From contig CAMAXE010000001.1 in NCBI GenBank assembly GCA_945862145.1, forward strand, positions 62,001 through 126,000: a DNA stretch of 64,000 nucleotides, written 5' to 3'. This DNA is from Klebsiella pneumoniae (GTDB lineage: Bacteria > Pseudomonadota > Gammaproteobacteria > Pseudomonadales > UBA5518). The position numbers and the translations under genes were made by a program. The notes beneath the pieces are model-generated. The model was not told where the DNA came from. It made no database searches and worked only from the letters and a program-made list of their open reading frames with translations. Positions 53,141-61,239 of the stretch are shown here, piece by piece (position 1 is the first letter of the stretch; each line of letters starts with the position of its first letter).

Positions 53141-54402
53141 GGGCTGGCCGACGGACGCCAGTCTGGCTTGGCGAACAGGAACTGCGCCGTGCTGATCGCC
53201 CGCTCACGGAAGCCACCCTCGCAGTACGCGAAGTAGTAATCCCAGAGACGCACGAAGTCCTCGCTGTAGCCGAGACTGCGTATTTTCTGCACGCCGGCGC
53301 CGAAACGCTGGCGCCACGCCTCGAGGGTGCGCGCGTAGTCTTGCGTGATGTCGCGGAGATCGAGCAGTTGCATGTCGCTGCGCTGTGCGACTTGCTTCAG
53401 GATTTCGGCGGTGCAGGGCAGAAAGCCGCCGGGAAAGATGTAACGCTGGATGAAGTCCACGTTGCCCAGGGCGCGACTGTAGCGCTGGTCGGGAATAAGG
53501 ATCGACTGCAGCACCATCAGCCCTTCGGGCTTCAGCAGCTTGCTGCAGGTCTCGAAGTAGGCAGGCAGGTAGCTGTGGCCGACAGCCTCGATCATCTCGA
53601 TGGAAACCAGCTTGTCGAACTGCCCCTCGAGGTCACGGTAGTCTTTGAGTAGCACCGTCACGCGGTCCGCGAGCCCGGCGGCCGCGATGCGCTTCAGGGC
53701 ATATTCCTGCTGTTCGCGCGAGATGGTGGTCGTGGTCACGCGGCAGCCGTAGCGGCTCGCGGCATGCAGTGCCATGCCACCCCAGCCGGTGCCGATTTCC
53801 ACCAGGTGGTCGCTCGTTTTCAGTTCGAGTTTCTGGCAAATGCGGTCCAGCTTGGCGAGCGAGGCTTCCTCTAATGAGGCGCGGTCGTTGGGGAACAGCG
53901 CCGAGGAATACATCATGGTCGGATCGAGGAACTGCTCGAACATCTCGTTGCCGAGGTCGTAGTGCGCCTCGATGTTGCGCCGTGAACCATCGCGGCTGTT
54001 GCGCTTTAGTGTGTGCAGGATGCGCAGCGCCATGCGATCGAAAAACGACGATGCATCATCCAGTCGATTCAGTACCTCGACATTTGCGGCCATGAGCCGG
54101 GTCAGTTGCACGAGATCGGGGCTGCTCCATTGGCCCCGGACCCAGGACTCTGCCGCTCCCACGCTGCCACTGGCTGCAAGCGCGTGGTAGAAGCCGTCGT
54201 GATGCACGCGGATATGTGCTTGCAGTTCGGGACGCGATTGCCCTGAGCCGGCTACGTGGTTGCCATCGGCATCCTCGATGATCAGTCGCCCTGCGGGCAG
54301 GGCGACGATGCGTTTTAGCATGCGGTCCCGCGTGATGCGGGCTGCCCAGCCCGGCTTGGCAACGCCGACATCTTGTTGGAATTCGCGGGCTGCAGAGTTC
54401 AT
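53137..54402 (-). CDS. cyclopropane-fatty-acyl-phospholipid synthase family protein
   Basis: The 421-residue methyltransferase has AHYDLGNEMFEQFLDPTMMYSSALF near residue 148 and SAM motif VEIGTGWGGMALHAASRYG near 197, as in CFA synthases and CfaA/UfaA-like enzymes. Members of the ChrR regulon modify membrane lipids in response to singlet oxygen. It overlaps the DUF1365 stop by one base, an order conserved in ChrR-linked operons: FAD oxidoreductase, DUF1365, CFA-like synthase. The lipid product (cyclopropane or furan-type) is not resolved. Confidence 0.9.
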   Translation of the reverse strand: MNSAAREFQQDVGVAKPGWAARITRDRMLKRIVALPAGRLIIEDADGNHVAGSGQSRPELQAHIRVHHDGFYHALAASGSVGAAESWVRGQWSSPDLVQLTRLMAANVEVLNRLDDASSFFDRMALRILHTLKRNSRDGSRRNIEAHYDLGNEMFEQFLDPTMMYSSALFPNDRASLEEASLAKLDRICQKLELKTSDHLVEIGTGWGGMALHAASRYGCRVTTTTISREQQEYALKRIAAAGLADRVTVLLKDYRDLEGQFDKLVSIEMIEAVGHSYLPAYFETCSKLLKPEGLMVLQSILIPDQRYSRALGNVDFIQRYIFPGGFLPCTAEILKQVAQRSDMQLLDLRDITQDYARTLEAWRQRFGAGVQKIRSLGYSEDFVRLWDYYFAYCEGGFRERAISTAQFLFAKPDWRPSASP

Positions 54403-55178
54403 CAGAGGGTCTCCTTGTCAGTCGTCAGCGGTGCGCCTGGGTGAGCGTGAAAAGGAACGCGTTTCAGGAACAGCTGGAGTGCTTCCCAGTAGATCGCGCC
54501 GGCTATCTTCAGGCTGATCAGCGGGAATCGAAGCAGCAGCAGTCGCGCCAGGGCCGCGCGGTTGATGGGCTCACGGCGCAGGCTCAGAGTGGCATCGAAA
54601 ACCCGGGTGCCGTTCATGTGGTTCTCGAGGTGGATGCCCAGATGTTCCTGCGGCGCGCGGCTGGTCCATCGGTAGCGCATGGTCATGGGGTTGAAGGGCG
54701 ACACGTGGAGCTGTTTGTCGAAGCTCGCATGAAGCAGGCCGGAGCCCGGCTGCGCCGGCAGCACATAGGCGTGATGCTCGCCCCACGGGGTGTTGGTGAC
54801 CTCGGCCACCACGGCCGCCAGCGTCGTGCCATCTGCCTCGTAGCAGTAGTAGCAGGCGATCGGATTTGTCAGCACGCCGAAGTAGCGCAGGTTTGCGAGC
54901 AGCATCACCGGGCCTGTGGGCTGCTCGCCGGTGTGCTGGGCCACGAGTTCGCGCACGCAGTCGGCGAGGGGGCGTGCGGGGTCACCCAGGAAATCACGCC
55001 TGCGAAACCAGCCCGGGGCCGGCTTTTGTGATGACCACAGCCAGGATCCACGGAACAAGGCGTCGAGTTTTTCCAGATCCAGAAAAAGCATGCAGAGACG
55101 GTAACGGAACGCGTGGCCCGTGGGCGTGAACCGCCGGTGCCGCACCTGTCCGGTGTAGATCGCCGGTGCAATCACCAC
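54402..55178 (-). CDS. DUF1365 family protein
   Basis: The 258-residue protein is DUF1365: it starts MVIAPAIYTGQVRHRRFTPTGHAFRY, has FGVLTNPIACYYCYEADGT near residue 104 and LHVSPFNPMTMRYRW near 155. The family is always found with an FAD amine-oxidase-like protein and a CFA-like synthase, as here. It overlaps both by 1-7 bp. It may help in fatty-acid modification; activity is not shown by motif. Confidence 0.9.
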   Translation of the reverse strand: MVIAPAIYTGQVRHRRFTPTGHAFRYRLCMLFLDLEKLDALFRGSWLWSSQKPAPGWFRRRDFLGDPARPLADCVRELVAQHTGEQPTGPVMLLANLRYFGVLTNPIACYYCYEADGTTLAAVVAEVTNTPWGEHHAYVLPAQPGSGLLHASFDKQLHVSPFNPMTMRYRWTSRAPQEHLGIHLENHMNGTRVFDATLSLRREPINRAALARLLLLRFPLISLKIAGAIYWEALQLFLKRVPFHAHPGAPLTTDKETL

Positions 55179-56422
55179 TGCACTCCCAGTTCCTGCGCGA
55201 CGCGAACGGCGCTGTTCACGCCGTCCTCGTGGAAGCCGTTACCCCACCAGGCGCCGCAGTACCAGGTTCGGTCGGTGCCGTTTATCTCGCGCCAGCGCTG
55301 CTGGGCGCTGATCGCCTCGATGCTGTAGACAGGGTGGCTGTAACGGAAGCGCCCCAGAACCTTTGAAGGATCGATGTTCGCGTTGTCGTTCAGGGTCACG
55401 CAGAAGGTGTGCGGCGACTCGATGCGCTGCAGGATGTTCATGTCGTAGCTGAGCACGGACAGTTCATCGGCGCCTTCGCGTATGCGGTAATTCCAGCTCG
55501 ACCAGGCGAGCTTGCGCTGCGGTAACACGGCGGTGTCGGTGTGCAGGACCACATCATTGGCTCGGTACGCAATGGCCCCAAGCACCTCCCGTTCGGCGGC
55601 CGAAGGCGCCTCCAGCAGGAGCAGTGCCTGGTCGCTGTGACAGGCCAGTACCACCTGATCAAAGTGGCCCGCCTCGCCCGCCCGGGTCTGCACGTCCACG
55701 CCATCGTGGTCGCGCCGGATTTGCGTCACGGGATCCGCCGTGCGAATGGAGCCGGCGAAGGGGCGGGTGATCGGTTCGAGATAGCTCCTCGAGCCACCGA
55801 CCAGCGTGCGCCACTGGGGCCGGTTGGTGACCGCCAGCAGACCGTGGTTGCGGAAGAAGCGAATGAAGAACTCCACCGGGAAAGCATCCATGGCACGCGT
55901 GCCGGATGACCAGATGGCGGCCCCCATGGGTACCAGATACCAGTCGCGAAACTCGGACGAATACCCCCCGGCCCGCAGGTAGTCACCGAGTTGCATGTTG
56001 GGGTTGAAGCGGCCTTCGTCCAGATCGCGCTGTGCTTCCCGATTGAACCGGAGGATATCCCGCAACATCCGCCAGTAAGCGGGGCGCAGGAGGTTGCTGC
56101 GCTGGGCAAACAGGGTGTTCAGGTTCGAGCCCGCATACTCGAGGCCGGCCGTATCGTGGCTGACGCTGAACGTCATGTCGGTGGGCTGCGCGGCAACGCC
56201 TAACTCCGCCAACAGGCGAATGAAGTGCGGATAGGTGCGATCGTTATACACAATGAATCCGGTGTCGATGGCGTAGTCCTGGCCATCCAGGCGTATGTCC
56301 ACGGTGGCGGTATGGCCTCCGATCCTCGACGCGGATTCGAACACCACGACCTCATGGCGGCGCGCGAGCAGCCATGCTGCAGTCAGCCCGGCGATGCCCG
56401 AACCGACGATGGCGATTCTCAT
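55172..56422 (-). CDS. FAD-dependent oxidoreductase (amine-oxidase-like)
   Basis: The 416-residue flavoprotein opens MRIAIVGSGIAGLTAAWLLARR (dinucleotide loop GSGIAG) with FESASRIGGHTATVD next, the usual FAD-binding pair. The family is the cryptic NAD(P)/FAD amine-oxidase-like group of the ChrR operon. It is first in the operon; the TGATCC-N16-CGTA promoter lies 44-69 bp upstream. It probably desaturates or modifies lipid acyl chains, judged by its constant DUF1365 and CFA-like partners. Confidence 0.9.
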   Translation of the reverse strand: MRIAIVGSGIAGLTAAWLLARRHEVVVFESASRIGGHTATVDIRLDGQDYAIDTGFIVYNDRTYPHFIRLLAELGVAAQPTDMTFSVSHDTAGLEYAGSNLNTLFAQRSNLLRPAYWRMLRDILRFNREAQRDLDEGRFNPNMQLGDYLRAGGYSSEFRDWYLVPMGAAIWSSGTRAMDAFPVEFFIRFFRNHGLLAVTNRPQWRTLVGGSRSYLEPITRPFAGSIRTADPVTQIRRDHDGVDVQTRAGEAGHFDQVVLACHSDQALLLLEAPSAAEREVLGAIAYRANDVVLHTDTAVLPQRKLAWSSWNYRIREGADELSVLSYDMNILQRIESPHTFCVTLNDNANIDPSKVLGRFRYSHPVYSIEAISAQQRWREINGTDRTWYCGAWWGNGFHEDGVNSAVRVAQELGVQW

Positions 56423-56465
56423 GACGTTCCCTTGGTTTTCGGTCTTATGGTCGGTCCGTCAAGTG

Positions 56466-56491
56466 TACGGATCTTGCGGGTATGCGGATCA
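56466..56491 (-). promoter_or_regulatory. ECF (RpoE-ChrR type) promoter of photolyase operon
   Basis: On the minus strand TGATCC (56491-56486), 16 nt, CGTA (56469-56466). TGATCC is the -35 element of RpoE-ChrR (ECF11) promoters; the CGTA -10 core fits my recall of the same group. It sits 44 bp before the FAD oxidoreductase start, and the plus-strand promoter in the same gap has the same hexamer, spacing and CGTA. Confidence 0.8.
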
Positions 56492-56562
56492 ACCTTCCGC
56501 AACGGGATCGTTGCCGTGTGGGCCTTGCCGCGCACGGTTTTCTGAGCAATTCGGGATGGTGC

Positions 56563-56588
56563 TGATCCGGGTAGGAAGTTGCGGCGTA
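56563..56588 (+). promoter_or_regulatory. ECF (RpoE-ChrR type) autoregulatory promoter of sigma gene
   Basis: TGATCC at 56563-56568, 16 nt, CGTA at 56585-56588, giving a start about 25 bp before the sigma ATG. It copies the divergent operon promoter exactly in core sequence and spacing, which makes chance unlikely and implies that the sigma factor drives its own gene. Confidence 0.8.
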
Positions 56589-56618
56589 CTCCGACCAGAT
56601 ATGTGAAGGAGGATCCAC

Positions 56619-57278
56619 ATGAGTGTCAATAGCAGCGGCCTGCGGTTCGCGCCTCGCGCGGGTTTACAACGTGGTGCTACCCGTACATCATTGTCCGGCA
56701 TGAACCAAGTAGTTGCCCTCGAGCGTGAAGCAGACCCGTGGACCGTTCGACTCCAGGCGGTTGCTCTCGATCGCGACCGCGAAGCCTACCGCGAACTGTT
56801 CCGCCACTTCGCGCCACTGATCAAGTCCTTTGCGCTCTCCACCTCCGGGATGTCGTCCAACGCACTCGCCGAGGAGTTGGTGCAAGAGGTGATGTTGAAA
56901 ATCTGGAACCGCGCGGCGACCTTTGATGCCGCCAAGGCCAGTGCCACCACCTGGATCTACACGCTGGCCCGCAACTGCCGGGTTGACCTGTTGCGGCGCA
57001 AGTTCCGCGTTCGGGAAGAGGTCGATGTCGACGAGTTGTGGGACTTCGGGACTGATCCCGAGGACCTGCACGACGAGCTCTACCAAAAACGTATCGAGGT
57101 CGAGATTCGCGAGTCGCTGCGGGCGCTGCCGATGGAGCAGCGTCAGATCATCGCGAAAGTCTACATGGAGGGAAAATCGCACAGCGAAGTGGCGGAGGAA
57201 CTCAGTATTCCCCTCGGCACCGTGAAGTCGCGTATTCGTCTCGCCCTGAGCAAACTCAAAGTGACGCTGCAACGATGA
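56619..57278 (+). CDS. rpoE: ECF-type RNA polymerase sigma factor (RpoE/ChrR pair)
   Basis: A strong AAGGAGG precedes the ATG at 56619, so I keep the 219-residue form; an internal ATG at 56700 lacks a site. Region 2 has RELFRHFAPLIKSFAL and VQEVMLKIWNRAATFDAAKASATTWIYTLARNCRVDLLRR; region 4 ends SHSEVAEELSIPLGTVKSRIRLALSKLK. Anti-sigma ChrR starts inside its stop (ATGA), so the sigma is held inactive until singlet oxygen or a related stress. The gene symbol follows R. sphaeroides usage. Confidence 0.95.
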   Translation: MSVNSSGLRFAPRAGLQRGATRTSLSGMNQVVALEREADPWTVRLQAVALDRDREAYRELFRHFAPLIKSFALSTSGMSSNALAEELVQEVMLKIWNRAATFDAAKASATTWIYTLARNCRVDLLRRKFRVREEVDVDELWDFGTDPEDLHDELYQKRIEVEIRESLRALPMEQRQIIAKVYMEGKSHSEVAEELSIPLGTVKSRIRLALSKLKVTLQR

Positions 57279-57940
57279 ATTCAAAGCCCAACCCGCAATT
57301 TCATCCCGACCAGTGCATGCTGGCTGACTATGCAGCCGGCACGCTGCCCGGCGCAGTCGCATTACCAATGGCTGTGCATCTCGAGCATTGCGGTCAGTGC
57401 CGCTCCGAGACACAACAGTTCGAGGAAGTCGGTGCCCGGTTGTTCGAGGGTCTGGATCCCGTTCCAGCGAGCGAGCGCGCACTGGAGCAACTGATGCGGC
57501 GTCTCGATGACGGTGGCGTGTCTCCGGCGCTCGGCGCCATCCCCGTGCGTGTCGGACTTCCGCGCGTCCTGCAGCGGTTGGTGCCCGAGGGGCTTGATGC
57601 CTTGGCGTGGAAGCGGATTGGTTCACTTCGTTCATCACGTCTGCGCTTTGGCGATCCTCTGCGGGAAGTGGCACTCCAGCACATATCCGCTGGCGGCAAA
57701 CTGCCATCGCACGGCCACTGTGGCACCGAGATCACTGTGGTGATCCACGGGAGTTTCTCTGATCAGGATGGCTGCTATCGGGCTGGTGATTTCCTGATGC
57801 GCAGCCCGGATGATGTGCATCGCCCGGTTGCGGCACAGGATGGCGATTGCCTGTGCCTTGCCGTACTTGACGCACCGCTCAGGTTCCAAGGCCTGGTGGG
57901 TCGCATCGTCAACCCGTTCCTGAAAATCCATCCCCGCTGA
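57275..57940 (+). CDS. chrR: ChrR-type zinc anti-sigma factor with cupin domain
   Basis: The 221-residue protein has the zinc anti-sigma N-terminus: His10, His35, Cys39 and Cys42, spaced exactly as His6, His31, Cys35 and Cys38 of R. sphaeroides ChrR. A C-terminal cupin domain (SAGGKLPSHGHCGTEITVV, near residue 128) matches the sensing half of ChrR. It binds sigma until singlet oxygen or organic peroxide triggers its removal. It overlaps the sigma stop by 4 bp. Confidence 0.95.
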   Translation: MNSKPNPQFHPDQCMLADYAAGTLPGAVALPMAVHLEHCGQCRSETQQFEEVGARLFEGLDPVPASERALEQLMRRLDDGGVSPALGAIPVRVGLPRVLQRLVPEGLDALAWKRIGSLRSSRLRFGDPLREVALQHISAGGKLPSHGHCGTEITVVIHGSFSDQDGCYRAGDFLMRSPDDVHRPVAAQDGDCLCLAVLDAPLRFQGLVGRIVNPFLKIHPR

Positions 57941-57969
57941 TAACGTTGTGGAAATGCACTCAGGGTGAC

Positions 57970-59424
57970 TCAGCCAAAGAGCCCCTGCACGAACCACTCG
58001 CCACTGGTTCTTTCGCGGAACATCCATAGCAGTGTTCCGTTACCATGCCTGCCGATGAAATAGTCGCGTCGCTGCGGTTCGCTCCACCAGCTGCTGTCGA
58101 TCCGCTCTGGCCCCGAGATCAGGTCTATCAGGCCATTCCAATCCGGTTGTGCCTCGGTTCCCCCAAGTCTTGTGGGTTGCCGTAACAGCCAGCAGGGTCG
58201 TTGCACCCAGATGCTGGTGCCTGCGTGTGCCGTGGGTTCGTGTACGCCGTTCCAGGCCTGCTCGGGCAGGGTTGCATCCGCGAGGTACAGCCCGTGTACC
58301 CGTTCCCTGCCGAGCCGTAGTCGCAGGCGATCCAGCAGTAGCCGTTCGGCTTCGCTGCAGTCGCTCGAATCCTCTGCGAAGAGACTGTTGATCTTCCCCT
58401 CGAGTGCGGCTGTTTCCAGGCAGGCAAGTCCGAGGGATTCCGTAGCCTCTGCAAGACGCAGCCCCTCCAGTGCGAGTCGCGTGAGGTCCAGCAACGCATC
58501 GGTGCGATGCTGCTGTAGCGAGCAGGCTACCGGCAGTGTGCGGTGTGCGCCGTGTGCCGTACCCAATCGCCACTCGAGCCGCTGGCAGTAGAGCTGGCGG
58601 CGCTCCAGAAAACGCCCCATGTCGGCCAGAAGCCGCCGGGCCGGGAACAGCAGCATGTTGGTGTTACCGACGGGCTCGAGGAAGTGGAGAGTACTTTCGA
58701 AGTGATCGCGCGGGCGGTGCGTGCAACGTGGGTCATGGCTATGGCCTGCGAGCCGCTGCAGGTAATCCGGGAATGCCTTCCCGAAGCGTCGGCCCAGTGC
58801 CGCCGGCGGCAGCGCGAGCAACTCGCCGATCCGTGTGAAGCCCATACGCTGCATCGTGAGCTGCTGTTTTTCAGGTGCATCAAGCAGTTCCACAGGCAGG
58901 TTTCCCAGTATCTTCTGGAAGGCATCGAGATCGCGTTGTAGCTGCCATAGCGGTAATGCCGAGGCGCTGCAGGGCAGGGCGCGCGCCATCAACTCTGCTC
59001 CTGATGGCGTGGGTCCCAGTCCGCAGAGCACCGTGTGCCGGCGTGTGGCCAGATCTGCCTCCAGCACACCGAGCAGCGCAGCCGCGCCATGAAATAGCCG
59101 CAGGCTTGCGCCTACTTCAAGCAACAGCCGATCGGGTGGGGATATGCATACCTGCGAGCTGAAGTTGCAGGCCCAGTCCGCGAGTGCGATCAGTGCGGCT
59201 GTCTCGTGTGCAGCTTCGCGCTCGCGCAGCTTGATCGAGCCGGAGAGCGCTTGTGCTGTGCTTGCCGACATCCCCGGGCGGACGCCGAGTGCTGCGGCGG
59301 AGTCGTTTGCTGCATGGACGCGGTGCCGCTCCGTCACGGCAAGCGGTGGATCCGGGTCGGGTGGCCCTGCAAGGCTGAACACCTCCAGCGGCAGCTTTGT
59401 GAAATGCAGGCACAACCAAAGCAT
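57970..59424 (-). CDS. imuB: ImuB, Y-family polymerase-like SOS mutagenesis protein
   Basis: The 484-residue protein has the Y-family fold, but its start WLCLHFTKLPLEVF replaces the catalytic Asp of active polymerases, which is the ImuB mark. GFTRIGELLALPPAALGRRFGKAFPDYLQRLAG near residue 195 and the C-terminal RRDYFIGRHGNGTLLWMFRERTSGEWFVQGLFG are family features. It is the scaffold of the ImuA-ImuB-ImuC mutasome. It starts 5 bp after imuA. No dnaE2/imuC follows; the next gene is convergent chrR. Under LexA control via imuA. Confidence 0.94.
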   Translation of the reverse strand: MLWLCLHFTKLPLEVFSLAGPPDPDPPLAVTERHRVHAANDSAAALGVRPGMSASTAQALSGSIKLREREAAHETAALIALADWACNFSSQVCISPPDRLLLEVGASLRLFHGAAALLGVLEADLATRRHTVLCGLGPTPSGAELMARALPCSASALPLWQLQRDLDAFQKILGNLPVELLDAPEKQQLTMQRMGFTRIGELLALPPAALGRRFGKAFPDYLQRLAGHSHDPRCTHRPRDHFESTLHFLEPVGNTNMLLFPARRLLADMGRFLERRQLYCQRLEWRLGTAHGAHRTLPVACSLQQHRTDALLDLTRLALEGLRLAEATESLGLACLETAALEGKINSLFAEDSSDCSEAERLLLDRLRLRLGRERVHGLYLADATLPEQAWNGVHEPTAHAGTSIWVQRPCWLLRQPTRLGGTEAQPDWNGLIDLISGPERIDSSWWSEPQRRDYFIGRHGNGTLLWMFRERTSGEWFVQGLFG

Positions 59425-59429
59425 GGCAG

Positions 59430-60215
59430 TCAGTGCAGGGCTGGCTGCTGCAGCCCCGATGAGGCCTGCGGGCTGTGCGTGTCCACGGGCAGTTCCGCGT
59501 CGGCATCATCGCGCGAGGTGGTGTTTCCGCGCACGATCACCGGCAGCAGCGCCGGCACTACCTGTGACGCCAGCAGCTGGGAGGGGCGGCTCAGCAGAAT
59601 GCGCTGTCCGGCGCGCCCACCGCGCTGCTTGAGGATCTCGAGGGCCAGTCCTGCGGTTTCGTGCTGGAGCCGGATCCGCAAGGCCGCCGGCGATACCAGG
59701 CTCGTGCCCGCGCAATCCCGGAACAGGAAAACCGGCCCACGCGCATGACGCGCGGCAATCTGCAGGCGGCGCAGCATCGTGTAATCCACCGCTCCGCGAC
59801 CGCCAGGCAGCCAGCCGAGCAGGCACCCACAAACGCCAGAGCGCAGTATCTGCTCCAGACTCCAGAACAGCTCCCCGGGTTGCTCCGGCGTGAGCACCAC
59901 CAGCCGTTCCAGCCGGAGGCCTAGCGCATGCAGGGCGGGTGCGTAGGGGGTATGGGGTGGAGCCACAAAAAAGATCCGCTGAGCCCCCTGTGAGAGCTGT
60001 GCCAGTGCGGGTGCGATCAGCTGCATCTCGCCAATACCACAGCTCGTTGCCAGCAGTTCAGTCAGGGCGGCGCGCGGCCAGCCACCCTGATGCAGTGCTG
60101 CATCAAGCGCCGGGTGCCCGCTCGGCAGGCAGTGGCGCGGCTCGTTGGCAGCCGCATGGCGTCCGGACTGCCAGATATCGGGGCGGGCGAGAATGCTGCG
60201 CAGAGAATCTGACAT
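59430..60215 (-). CDS. imuA: ImuA, RecA-like SOS mutagenesis protein
   Basis: From the ATG at 60215 (MSDSLRSILARPDIWQSGR) the protein has 261 residues; an ATG two codons earlier is possible. It is the RecA/SulA-like ImuA: HPALDAALHQGGWPRAALTELLA near residue 40 and IFFVAPPHTPYAPAL near 83. A near-perfect LexA box lies only 9 bp before the start, so the transcript leader must be very short. It begins the imuAB operon and is divergent from a dUTPase gene. Confidence 0.93.
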   Translation of the reverse strand: MSDSLRSILARPDIWQSGRHAAANEPRHCLPSGHPALDAALHQGGWPRAALTELLATSCGIGEMQLIAPALAQLSQGAQRIFFVAPPHTPYAPALHALGLRLERLVVLTPEQPGELFWSLEQILRSGVCGCLLGWLPGGRGAVDYTMLRRLQIAARHARGPVFLFRDCAGTSLVSPAALRIRLQHETAGLALEILKQRGGRAGQRILLSRPSQLLASQVVPALLPVIVRGNTTSRDDADAELPVDTHSPQASSGLQQPALH

Positions 60216-60224
60216 ATGCATTGA

Positions 60225-60244
60225 TACTGTAAATACATACAGTA
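60225..60244. promoter_or_regulatory. LexA/SOS box
   Basis: TACTGTAAATACATACAGTA matches the E. coli SOS consensus at 18 of 20 positions, with perfect CTGT and ACAG arms. It overlaps the imuA promoter and start region. It lies 112 bp from the dUTPase start on the other strand and could also affect that gene. Confidence 0.95.
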
Positions 60245-60356
60245 TTTTCTTGCCATTGCCCCTGCTTGTAAAGAAGCTTGTTACTGGCTGTGTCCAGGCC
60301 TTCTGCAACCTACAATGGGCTTCGTCGCCAATCCCCCTCTGCCGAGGACGCTACCC

Positions 60357-60983
60357 ATGCGCCAGCAATTCATCACGATGCTCGAAATGCAGGAGCGGAT
60401 GAACCGCAAGGTCCACCCCGACTGGATCAAGCAGGATTTTGCCTGGCACCGGGCGCTGTGGATCGAGTGTGGCGAGTTGATCGAGCACCATGGCTACAAG
60501 TGGTGGAAAAAGCAGGAGCCGGCCTGGGCGCACGTCCGCCTCGAGTTGATCGACATCTGGCACTTCGGCATGAGCATGTGCTTCGACGGCAGCAACACCC
60601 CTGGCCAGATTGCAGACCAGATGCTCGACGAACTCGCGCTTGAGCGCCCTGTCGGCGTTCCCCTGCTGGAGGCGGTAGAGGCGCTCGCCACCGACGTTCT
60701 CGTCCGGCGCTGTTTTTCCGTACCCCGTTTCTGGACTGCCATGGAGGCCGCAGGTCTTGACAGCGACAGCCTGTTCACGGCGTATGTGGGTAAAAACGTG
60801 CTCAATTTTTTCCGTCAGGATCACGGCTACAAGGATGGCAGTTACCACAAACAGTGGGACGGTCGGGAGGACAACGAGCACTTGAGCGAGTTGCTCGAAT
60901 GTCTTGACAGACATGATTCAGCGTTCCCGGAGCGGCTTTATGCAGCACTTGAAGAGCGCTACCGGCAAGCCGCTGTTACTTGA
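60357..60983 (+). CDS. dimeric dUTP diphosphatase (MazG-like all-alpha)
   Basis: With the ATG at 60357 after GAGGA the protein has 208 residues. The metal-binding helices hold ECGE (37-40) and ELID (63-66), the E-x-x-E and E-x-x-D motif of all-alpha NTP pyrophosphatases. EHHGYKWWKK and IDIWHFGMSM are typical of the dimeric dUTPase subfamily. It hydrolyses dUTP to dUMP, keeping uracil out of DNA and supplying dTMP precursor. It is divergent from the SOS operon imuAB. Confidence 0.88.
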   Translation: MRQQFITMLEMQERMNRKVHPDWIKQDFAWHRALWIECGELIEHHGYKWWKKQEPAWAHVRLELIDIWHFGMSMCFDGSNTPGQIADQMLDELALERPVGVPLLEAVEALATDVLVRRCFSVPRFWTAMEAAGLDSDSLFTAYVGKNVLNFFRQDHGYKDGSYHKQWDGREDNEHLSELLECLDRHDSAFPERLYAALEERYRQAAVT

Positions 60984-61029
60984 CCCGCTCATGTTGGTTA
61001 TGCACACCTCAGTTGCCGCTGGAGGTAAG

Positions 61030-61140
61030 CGTGTAAAAACGACACAATTGTGTCATGTTTATTCATTATGACTTTAAGGTATGGCTGTATGTATTTGATT
61101 TATATGTATAATATTCGAATTGTACATTTTGTAACCAATC
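61030..61140. other. AT-rich intergenic segment
   Basis: This stretch is far more AT-rich than any other in the window, with runs such as TTTATTCATTATG and TATATGTATAATATTC. It holds no credible gene. Together with the DnaA-box-like cluster 50 bp away it could be an unwinding element. It could also be recently acquired or relaxed non-coding DNA. Confidence 0.7.
61041..61054. promoter_or_regulatory. perfect 14-bp palindrome
   Basis: GACACAATTGTGTC is a perfect palindrome between the dUTPase stop and the AT-rich segment. The centre ACAATTGT is typical of dimeric repressor operators. No regulator gene is next to it. Confidence 0.5.
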
Positions 61141-61187
61141 CGTATCAGAGCCAGCAAGCGCACGGACCTGCGCAGCATACTCAGATC

Positions 61188-61222
61188 TTATCCTCAACCT
61201 TATCCACAGAATTTGTGGACAA
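61188..61222. promoter_or_regulatory. cluster of three DnaA-box-like sequences
   Basis: TTATCCTCA (61188-61196, one mismatch), TTATCCACA (61200-61208, exact consensus) and TGTGGACAA (61214-61222, reverse of TTGTCCACA, one mismatch). The last two form a close inverted pair with five bases between. The AT-rich segment lies directly upstream. A small origin, a DnaA-regulated promoter or a DnaA titration site are possible. Confidence 0.65.
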
Positions 61223-61239
61223 CTCCCAGGCGTTCCGGG

